This document shows positions 6,847 through 11,879 of a DNA stretch of 11,879 nucleotides, in pieces. Where the stretch lies: positions 1-11,879 of the forward strand of contig JAFACY010000142.1 in the NCBI GenBank assembly GCA_023425285.1, given 5' to 3'. The stretch comes from Bacillota bacterium (GTDB taxonomy: Bacteria; Bacillota; Clostridia; Tissierellales; Sedimentibacteraceae). Positions within the stretch are counted from its first letter, which is position 1. Every line of letters starts with the position of its first letter. The notes beneath the pieces were generated by a model. It was not told the DNA's origin, did no database searches, and saw only the letters and a program-made list of their open reading frames with translations. A program made the translations under genes and the position numbers.

Positions 6847-7761
6847 TTAAACACACTCCTTCATATAATCAAAAATAATTTCCACTATTTCATCACCTAT
6901 TCTCGTCTGTGCCTCCTGTGTTGAAGCACCTATGTGAGGTGTGCATGATACCCTGTCATGTCTTACCAGCGGACTGTTTTTTGCAGGCTCTTCAACAAAT
7001 ACATCAATTGCCGCTCCCCCAAGCTTGTTGTTGTCCAGCGCTTCGAGAAGAGCCTCTTCATCCACAACTCCGCCTCTTGCACAGTTGATGATATAAGCTC
7101 CGTCCTTCATGAGTCCTATTTCTCTTTTTCCTATAACCGCATTATCTCCGCTGTACGGGATGTGGATTGATACAAAGTCTGAAACCTTGAGAAGCTCATC
7201 CATGGGCAGATATTTGTACTTAGCATTATCCACTTCACCGATAACGTCTGTGTACACTATATTCATTCCCAATGCTGCTGCTTTGTTTGCTGTTTCTTTT
7301 CCTATTCTGCCAAAGCCTATAACTCCCAGCGTCTTATTAAATATTTCAATACCCTCATAGGCTTTTTTGTTCCACTGCCCCTGTCTCATGGTGATGTTTG
7401 AATTGTGGATGAATCTCGCCAAGTTAAACATCTGACCTATTACAAGTTCGGCCACCGAAGCACTGCTGGCGTTAGGAGTATTTCTCACCTTGATTCCGTT
7501 TGTCTCAGCATAAGCCACATCTATATTATCAAGCCCCACACCGCCGCGTATTATGAGCTTAAGTCTGCCTGTAATTAACGCAGCATCTATTACGTCCTTT
7601 TTAACCTTTGTGTTTGAGCGGACAATCATAACATCAAAGTTCTTTACTTCCTCCATAAGCTCTTCTTTTTCATAAAACTTCTCCACAACCTCTGTATCCA
7701 TCGTCTTAAGCTTGTTTACAGCTTCTTTTTCCATCCCGTCGGTAATTAAAATCCTCAACAT
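6847..7761 (-). CDS. serA: D-3-phosphoglycerate dehydrogenase, short form without ACT domain
   Basis: SerA oxidises 3-phosphoglycerate to 3-phosphohydroxypyruvate with NAD, the committed step of serine synthesis. The 304-residue protein has the D-2-hydroxyacid dehydrogenase layout: a split catalytic domain (about 1-98 and 280-304) around a Rossmann domain with GFGRIG at 149-154 and Asp172 at the end of the second strand, as for NAD preference. The catalytic triad is visible as Arg229 (NCARGG), Glu258 (VEEP) and His276 (PHIGAS). It lacks the C-terminal ACT or ASB domains of long SerA forms, so allosteric inhibition by serine is not expected and control is likely at the T-box. A start at 7782 would add MMIWEEN and overlap the upstream gene. 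The ATG at 7759-7761 follows GGGAGG and leaves a 17-bp gap, so I chose it. Confidence 0.92.
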   Translation of the reverse strand: MLRILITDGMEKEAVNKLKTMDTEVVEKFYEKEELMEEVKNFDVMIVRSNTKVKKDVIDAALITGRLKLIIRGGVGLDNIDVAYAETNGIKVRNTPNASSASVAELVIGQMFNLARFIHNSNITMRQGQWNKKAYEGIEIFNKTLGVIGFGRIGKETANKAAALGMNIVYTDVIGEVDNAKYKYLPMDELLKVSDFVSIHIPYSGDNAVIGKREIGLMKDGAYIINCARGGVVDEEALLEALDNNKLGGAAIDVFVEEPAKNSPLVRHDRVSCTPHIGASTQEAQTRIGDEIVEIIFDYMKECV

Positions 7762-7778
7762 ATTTTCCTCCCAAATCA

Positions 7779-8849
7779 TCATAATTTTAAAATATCGTCT
7801 ATATTTTCCAACAATCCCTTCACATCGTCCAGGGTATAATCACCCATGTGGGCTATTCTGAAGGTTTTTTCCTTTAAATCACCGTAACCGTTTGATATCG
7901 CATATCCTCTTTTTCCAAGCTCCTTGTTTAAATCTCCCACATTGATGCCCTTAACATTTTTTATGGTTGTAAGTGTGTTTGATGCGTATTTTTCTTCGGG
8001 GAACAGCTCAAAATGCTTCTTAGCCCATGCTCTCACATACTCAGCCATTGCCAGATGTCTGGCATATCTGTTGTCAAGTCCTTCCGCAAGGATTTTATCC
8101 AATTGATAATCCATGGCATACATTATAGGAATTGCCGGCGTAGACGGATACTGATAATCCTTTTTCTGAATGTAATCATATATATCCAGCAAGTCTAAAT
8201 ACAATCCTCTGAACTCAACCTGCTTTGCCGCTTCCACGGCTTTTTGCGACATTGATGCCACAGCCATGCCGGGAGGCAGTCCCAGTGCTTTTTGTGTGGA
8301 CGTAATACAGATATCCACTCCCAGCTCATCAACCTCTATTTTTGTTCCTCCCATAGAGCTTACGGTATCAAGGCACCATACCACTTCCGGATACTTTTTC
8401 ATAACCTTTGAAATTTCATATATGGGGTTTTCCACTCCCGTAGAGGTTTCATTGTGGGTCACCGTAACCAAATCATATTTGCCGGTTAAAAGTGCCTCAT
8501 CAACCATTTCCGCGGTGGTTGCCTCTCCGACCTCAACACTGAATTTATCAGCCGCAACATTGTTCGAAACAGCCATCTTGTACCAGCGATCTCCGAAGGA
8601 TCCAACAGAAAAAACTGCCGCTCTCTTTCTGGTACATGATCTGATAGCTCCTTCCATAAGACCTGAGCCCGAGGTTGTGGAAAGAAGAATTTGCTCCTTC
8701 GTATAAAAAACCTTGTTAAGCTTTTCGCTGATGCTTCTTTGCAGCGCTGAGGCATCCTTTGACCTGTGTCCTATCATGGGCTTTGTCATTTGCTCCAATA
8801 CATCCTGCTTTACATCAATTGGTCCGGGTATAAATAATTTCTTGTTCAT
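7779..8849 (-). CDS. PLP-dependent class V aminotransferase (alanine/serine-glyoxylate type), probable phosphoserine aminotransferase
   Basis: This 356-residue fold-type I enzyme starts NKKLFIPGPIDV, a typical class V opening, followed by GHRSKD (27-32). Cofactor-site residues are the TTSGSGLMEGA phosphate-binding stretch (58-68), Asp161 in CLDTVSS and Lys187 in STQKALGLPPG, the expected Schiff-base lysine. By sequence type it belongs with alanine-glyoxylate and serine-pyruvate aminotransferases, not with the classical SerC family. It is the first gene of the serine T-box operon and lies 17 bp before serA, so it most likely converts 3-phosphohydroxypyruvate and glutamate to O-phosphoserine and 2-oxoglutarate, as some class V enzymes do in other organisms. 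Alanine- or serine-glyoxylate transamination is the alternative. The ATG at 8847-8849 follows a strong AGGAGG. Confidence 0.88.
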   Translation of the reverse strand: MNKKLFIPGPIDVKQDVLEQMTKPMIGHRSKDASALQRSISEKLNKVFYTKEQILLSTTSGSGLMEGAIRSCTRKRAAVFSVGSFGDRWYKMAVSNNVAADKFSVEVGEATTAEMVDEALLTGKYDLVTVTHNETSTGVENPIYEISKVMKKYPEVVWCLDTVSSMGGTKIEVDELGVDICITSTQKALGLPPGMAVASMSQKAVEAAKQVEFRGLYLDLLDIYDYIQKKDYQYPSTPAIPIMYAMDYQLDKILAEGLDNRYARHLAMAEYVRAWAKKHFELFPEEKYASNTLTTIKNVKGINVGDLNKELGKRGYAISNGYGDLKEKTFRIAHMGDYTLDDVKGLLENIDDILKL

Positions 8850-8875
8850 TTCTGATCCTCCTGATTTTATTTTTT

Positions 8876-8916
8876 AAAAAAAAATAACCTTTCATCCACA
8901 AAGGGACGAAAGGTTA
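8876..8916 (-). terminator. T-box terminator 2 (downstream module)
   Basis: TAACCTTTCGTCC pairs with GGATGAAAGGTTA (13 bp, one G-U) around CTTTGT and is followed by nine T residues. The 5' arm is almost identical to that of terminator 1. Base changes in it are matched by changes in the 3' arm, so the pairing has been kept by selection. Confidence 0.9.
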
Positions 8917-8983
8917 CTTCCGTGTTGCCACCCAAATTGAACATTATTTTAATTTTAGGTATAACAAAAATACATATATATAC

Positions 8984-9018
8984 AAAAAGTCTTCCGTCCC
9001 CGAAAGGGACGAAAGACT
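8984..9018 (-). terminator. T-box terminator 1 (upstream module)
   Basis: On the minus strand AGTCTTTCGTCCC pairs with GGGACGGAAGACT (13 bp, one G-U) around a TTTCG loop and runs into TTTTT. The CCC of the 5' arm can instead pair with the GGG of T-box sequence 1 to form the antiterminator. Confidence 0.92.
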
Positions 9019-9208
9019 ACTTCCGCGTTACCACCCAAATTGATACAATGATCCACTCTATGCAGATAACGGCTGCCTCCGTTTTACTCGTCGCAAACCC
9101 TCAGAGGTGGATTCAACAAACATCAGATCGGCTCGCACCACCCGCCGACTCTCTTCGCATTAAGCCCGTCTACTATTCCTCATCAATGGTTATTATTTAT
9201 TTTGTTTT

Positions 9209-9237
9209 ATTATAATGAGCTGCTTATCAAAAAGCAA
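9209..9237 (-). promoter_or_regulatory. Promoter of the serine operon
   Basis: A perfect TATAAT (9209-9214) lies 17 bp from TTGCTT (9232-9237, 3/6 to the -35 consensus) on the minus strand. It would start the leader transcript at about 9203, shortly before T-box stem I. Confidence 0.7.
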
Positions 9238-9314
9238 CACTTTTTTTAAAATTTTTAAATATTTAATTTCAGAGATTATTTATACATAATATGCAGATAA
9301 TTAAATTTGTTTCA

Positions 9315-9343
9315 TGGAAATTTCTGATAAGATGTATTATAAT
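9315..9343 (+). promoter_or_regulatory. Promoter of the M20 peptidase gene
   Basis: TGGAAA (9315-9320, 4/6) and a perfect TATAAT (9338-9343) are separated by 17 bp, with transcription expected from about 9350. The interval 9240-9314 between the divergent promoters is AT-rich and shows nothing else that I can name. Confidence 0.6.
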
Positions 9344-9370
9344 TAAAATATAAAATAATCGAGGTGCGCA

Positions 9371-10477
9371 ATGATAAATGAAAAACGACTTATAAATACA
9401 TTTATGGAATATGTACAGATTGACAGCGAAACAAAAAATGAAAAAGACATATCAGAAAGAATAATCAATGACTTAAGGGAATTAGGCTATGAGCCTTACA
9501 CAGATGAAGCAGGAAAAAAATTAAATTCAAACGGTAACAATGTTTATTGTTTCATACCGGGTACAAATCAGTCAGAACCGATGATATTCAGTGCTCATAT
9601 GGATACTGTAACTCCCGGCAAAGGCATAGTTCCGTACATAGACGCTGATTATATAAAAAGTAAGGGTGACACTATTTTAGGCGGAGACGATAAGGCCGGT
9701 ATAACAGCGATAATAGAAGCACTCAGAACCGTAAAGGAAAACAACCTGCCTCACAGACCTATTGAAATTGTATTTACAATATGCGAAGAAGGTGGTGTAA
9801 ATGGTGTTAAGGAGGTTGATTTTTCTAAACTGACAGCAAAAAAAGGAATTGTTTTAGACAGCGGCGGAGGTCCGAACAAGATCATAGTTGAGGCACCCGG
9901 ACAAACAAGAATTTTTGCCGAAATCATAGGAAAGCCGTCACATGCAGGAGTAAGTCCTGAAAAAGGAATCAGTGCCATAATGGTAGCGGCTGAGGCCGTA
10001 ACAAATATGAAGCTTCTTCGCATTGACAGCGAAACCACCGCAAACATCGGTACATTCAAGGCTGTGGGGGCAACCAACATCGTATCACCATCAGTTGAAA
10101 TTGTTGCGGAAGCAAGAAGCCGCTCCGTAGAAAAGCTTAAATCACAAACAAATCATATGGTTAAATGCCTGCAGGATACATGTGACAAATACGGAGCAGA
10201 GTTAAAATACGATATCGAATATTGCTATCTGTCATATGCTTTGGACTTACAGGACGAGCACTTGAAGCAAATAGAAAGTGTATGTGAAAAACTTGGACTT
10301 GAGGTTGAAAAGGTTCCTTCCGGAGGAGGAAGTGACGCCAACATATTTAATCATAACGGTATAAAGGCAGTAAATGTGGGAGCCGGAATGGAGCTTGCCC
10401 ACACAACCGATGAACAACTCAATATAAATGAGTTCATAAACGCATCAAAATTCGTTTTAGAAATGATGACAATTTAA
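9371..10477 (+). CDS. M20-family metallopeptidase, PepT-like (tripeptidase T-related)
   Basis: This is a 368-residue cytosolic di-zinc exopeptidase of the M20 family, closest in pattern to the PepT-like group that releases the N-terminal residue from small peptides. Metal-site and catalytic residues are in order: His76 and Asp78 in SAHMDTV, bridging Asp106 in GGDDKAG, catalytic Glu139 and metal-binding Glu140 in CEEGG, Asp163 in VLDSGG, and His344 in LAHTTDEQ. The dimerisation (lid) domain lies between about residues 175 and 290 and contains His191 in KPSHAGVSP. The ATG at 9371 follows GAGGTG (9362-9367). It is a single gene with its own promoter and terminator. No signal peptide is visible. 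It fits an organism that takes up and ferments peptides; the exact substrate cannot be told. Confidence 0.93.
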   Translation: MINEKRLINTFMEYVQIDSETKNEKDISERIINDLRELGYEPYTDEAGKKLNSNGNNVYCFIPGTNQSEPMIFSAHMDTVTPGKGIVPYIDADYIKSKGDTILGGDDKAGITAIIEALRTVKENNLPHRPIEIVFTICEEGGVNGVKEVDFSKLTAKKGIVLDSGGGPNKIIVEAPGQTRIFAEIIGKPSHAGVSPEKGISAIMVAAEAVTNMKLLRIDSETTANIGTFKAVGATNIVSPSVEIVAEARSRSVEKLKSQTNHMVKCLQDTCDKYGAELKYDIEYCYLSYALDLQDEHLKQIESVCEKLGLEVEKVPSGGGSDANIFNHNGIKAVNVGAGMELAHTTDEQLNINEFINASKFVLEMMTI

Positions 10478-10490
10478 ATTACAGCAATCA

Positions 10491-10516
10491 AAAACACTGA
10501 GGACTCAGTGTTTTTT
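10491..10516. terminator. Bidirectional terminator between convergent genes
   Basis: AAAACACTGA and TCAGTGTTTT form a perfect 10-bp stem around GGAC, with T residues following on both strands. It ends the M20 peptidase transcript. On the minus strand it includes the last codons and the stop of the DUF4125 gene, which spell the 5' arm. Confidence 0.88.
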
Positions 10517-11119
10517 GACTTGTTTTAATTCTGCTTCATCCAGAGAGCTGTACCCGTATTCGCGAACGGTATACTCCATTATGGACTTATATTGGTTTAT
10601 GCCTTTCCCAAGCAGTTGATTTACATTTTTCAGATGAAGCTCAAGAGTATTTTCGGAATAAGTGCTCAGTTCACCTCTCAGATATGTTTCCACGGATGTA
10701 TCGTAGGGTCCATCCTCAAAGGTGTGGATGAGTCTTCCTCTTCCTGCTATTTTAGGATATTTACATGCAAACTCCTCAGCCCACCTTATGCGTGCCGCAA
10801 CAATTTCCTCAATCATGGCCTTCTTTTCTTCACTCAATACAGGCAGAAAGTCCCTGATTGCCTTGTACTGCTCAGGAGCGGTGCTTTCCATCATACGTGC
10901 ATATTTTTCCGTCATGAGATTTCTTCCCGAATTTATCGCATCTGTTAAATCCTCATAGTAGCTTTGGAGCATTTCATCATTCCATGACAAAAACTGGCTC
11001 CTCCTGTAGATATCAAAGCTGTTTCTGTCATCCTGACACCAGGCACGTCCACCTTCATTGTTTACCTTCTGAAATTCCTTCCACTCCAAGTCTATTATAT
11101 CTTCGACCAATTTATTCAT
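10505..11119 (-). CDS. DUF4125 family protein
   Basis: This 204-residue soluble protein of unknown function matches my memory of the DUF4125 family: N-terminal EDIIDLEWKEFQKVNNEGGRAWCQDD, then SQFLSWN, LMTEKYARMMESTAP, KYPKIAGRGRLIHTFEDGPYDTSVETYLRGELSTYS and a C-terminal EYGYSSLDEAE. It is mostly helical and charged, with no signal peptide or membrane segment. The ATG lies 2 bp after the stop of the DUF4037 gene, and its ribosome binding site (GAGGGGA) is inside that gene's end, so the two are translationally coupled. Conserved charged and aromatic residues suggest a ligand or nucleic-acid partner, but I do not assign a role. The transcript ends at the shared terminator, whose stem uses this gene's last codons. 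Confidence 0.82.
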   Translation of the reverse strand: MNKLVEDIIDLEWKEFQKVNNEGGRAWCQDDRNSFDIYRRSQFLSWNDEMLQSYYEDLTDAINSGRNLMTEKYARMMESTAPEQYKAIRDFLPVLSEEKKAMIEEIVAARIRWAEEFACKYPKIAGRGRLIHTFEDGPYDTSVETYLRGELSTYSENTLELHLKNVNQLLGKGINQYKSIMEYTVREYGYSSLDEAELKQVKKH

Positions 11120-11121
11120 GA

Positions 11122-11879
11122 CTATCCCCTCATAACATGCATTGCCCTTATTTTTTCGTTCTGTATCCTCGACATTATACAGCTTGTGTGTCTTTCTAAA
11201 AATGTATCATCATGGTCAGTAAGCCCCTGTGTCGACAGCTCTCTCACAGTCATGGTACATATTGACTCAATCAGTATTGCTGCTTCATCAAAGACATCAC
11301 CCCGAACCGGCATGCATGCCAGTTTGGTCATCATACTACCCATTTCGGGAAGAATTTCAAAACCCTCCATACCCCTGTGAGCCCACTTGTAAAATGGCTG
11401 GTACGTCCTGTTCAGCAGATACGCCATGGATATGGAACTTCTTATAAACTCGTCCAGTGCCAGTCTTGCTGCAACATACTCCTGCCTTTTCACAGAGCGT
11501 CCATAGTTGTACTGCCCCGACTGAGCCATAACCGCCGCTCTTGCTGCAATTTTCTTTATTCTCACGTCCTCCGGATAGTAGCTTGAAAGCCGTGAGCGTA
11601 TTTTGGAGAATTCCCCCAAATCATCTCTGAATACCATGCCGTTTGTAGCTTCGGACAAAAAATGCTCCGGTATATACAACCATTCATTCAGGTCAAGACT
11701 ACCCGATGAATTTCCCGTAAAGCTCCTGTAAAAATCTCCGGTTCTGAGTACTCCCACTCTACCGTCGCCATGAGGTGTAGCATTCCTTTTGCAGCCCATG
11801 TAGAATTGTGGAAGCTCCCTGTAGGCTGCCGCAAGCTCTTCGCCTATTTCATCATAATCATTGTCAGTAAGCCACATGC
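11122..11879 (-). CDS. DUF4037 domain-containing protein, 5' end outside window (nucleotidyltransferase-fold family)
   Basis: The visible 252 codons are the C-terminal part of a DUF4037 protein. Family-like stretches are WLTDNDYDEIGEELAAAYRELP at the start, then RVGVLRTGDFYRSFTG, LNEWLYIPEHFLSEATNGMVFRDDLGEFSKIR, YNYGRSVKRQEYVAARLALDEFI and FYKWAHRGM. In this family an N-terminal nucleotidyltransferase-like segment precedes WLTD. The Met encoded at 11875-11877 is therefore probably internal and the true start lies beyond 11879; the partial codon before it is consistent with an open frame. The nucleotidyltransferase active-site motif is not in the window, so activity cannot be judged. The gene is coupled to the DUF4125 gene 2 bp downstream. 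Its substrate is unknown. Confidence 0.8.
   Translation of the reverse strand, partial: MWLTDNDYDEIGEELAAAYRELPQFYMGCKRNATPHGDGRVGVLRTGDFYRSFTGNSSGSLDLNEWLYIPEHFLSEATNGMVFRDDLGEFSKIRSRLSSYYPEDVRIKKIAARAAVMAQSGQYNYGRSVKRQEYVAARLALDEFIRSSISMAYLLNRTYQPFYKWAHRGMEGFEILPEMGSMMTKLACMPVRGDVFDEAAILIESICTMTVRELSTQGLTDHDDTFLERHTSCIMSRIQNEKIRAMHVMRG

Larger units (their letters stand above)
8876..9203 (-). promoter_or_regulatory. Serine-specific T-box riboswitch leader with tandem antiterminator/terminator modules
   Basis: The 520-bp gene-free stretch 8850-9370 is mostly this leader. Reading the minus strand, stem I starts with the AGTA specifier-loop motif (9171-9174), carries the distal GGTGGTGCGAG loop region, and returns with GAATCCACCTC. 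There the specifier is TCC at 9109-9111, a serine codon read by tRNA-Ser(GGA). A stem IIA/B pseudoknot follows: AACGG (9079-9083) pairs with CCGTT (9068-9072), and GCAG (9073-9076) pairs with CTGC (9062-9065). The T-box sequence AATTTGGGTGGTAACGCGG (9023-9041) precedes terminator 1. A second T-box sequence AATTTGGGTGGCAACACGG (8920-8938) precedes terminator 2. Uncharged tRNA-Ser should stabilise the antiterminators and allow transcription of the aminotransferase-serA-DUF1015 operon. The rest of the stretch holds the two promoters annotated separately. Confidence 0.95.

Noticed and set aside
6304..6924. 206-residue open frame on the plus strand
   Set aside because: It lies opposite the DUF1015 and serA genes, both with clear family motifs and ribosome binding sites, and its translation has no recognisable domain.
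8266..8706. 146-residue open frame on the plus strand
   Set aside because: It is antisense to the class V aminotransferase and shows no start signal or family features.
8876..8983. A second complete T-box riboswitch downstream of the first
   Set aside because: Only about 45 nt separate terminator 1 from T-box sequence 2, with no specifier stem or AGTA motif, so only the decision module is duplicated.
1..11879. CRISPR arrays, insertion sequences, prophage or tRNA/rRNA genes
   Set aside because: I saw no spaced direct repeats, transposase or integrase motifs, or tRNA/rRNA signatures. The GCGAG and CCA-pairing elements at 8920-9200 belong to the T-box, not to a tRNA gene.

Overview
The window is AT-rich, Gram-positive-looking DNA with strong AGGAGG-type ribosome binding sites, a T-box riboswitch, NrdR boxes, a class II (vitamin B12) ribonucleotide reductase and a subunit of the glycine/sarcosine/betaine reductase system. 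Together these point to an anaerobic, amino-acid-fermenting member of the Clostridia or Tissierellia. The genus cannot be fixed from this sequence. There are ten protein genes. Two of them run off the window ends: the reductase subunit lacks its C-terminus and the DUF4037 gene lacks its N-terminus.

Layout. (1) 1-1283, minus: alpha/beta proprotein of the substrate-binding component B of a glycine/sarcosine/betaine-type reductase. It diverges from a TetR-family regulator at 1531-2193, plus. The 247 bp between them hold a 32-bp perfect palindrome and a second copy of its core, which are good candidates for the regulator's operators. (2) 2228-4579, minus: nrdJ, an adenosylcobalamin-dependent ribonucleotide reductase with an N-terminal ATP-cone. 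Its near-consensus promoter is bracketed by two NrdR boxes. (3) 4813-5526, minus: a divergent family-1-like uracil-DNA glycosylase with its own promoter. (4) 5602-8849, minus: a three-gene serine operon made of a class V aminotransferase, SerA and a DUF1015 protein. It is preceded by a 330-nt leader that is a serine-specific T-box riboswitch with specifier codon UCC. (5) 9371-10477, plus: a PepT-like M20 metallopeptidase. (6) 10505-11879, minus: a translationally coupled DUF4125/DUF4037 pair that meets the peptidase at a shared bidirectional terminator.

How the genes work together. The operon supplies the first two steps of the phosphorylated serine pathway: SerA oxidises 3-phosphoglycerate and the aminotransferase makes O-phosphoserine. 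No classical SerB phosphatase is present. The DUF1015 protein sits directly against SerA and carries a DGHHR motif, so it is the natural candidate for the last step; this is inference. Uncharged tRNA-Ser should switch the operon on through the T-box.

The most unusual structure is in that T-box. One specifier domain is followed by two consecutive antiterminator/terminator modules. They are clearly duplicated and show compensatory changes in their stems. They also differ at the tRNA-acceptor-binding base (UGGU in the first, UGGC in the second). The other points of interest are the 32-bp palindrome at the reductase/TetR junction and the two NrdR boxes flanking the nrdJ promoter.
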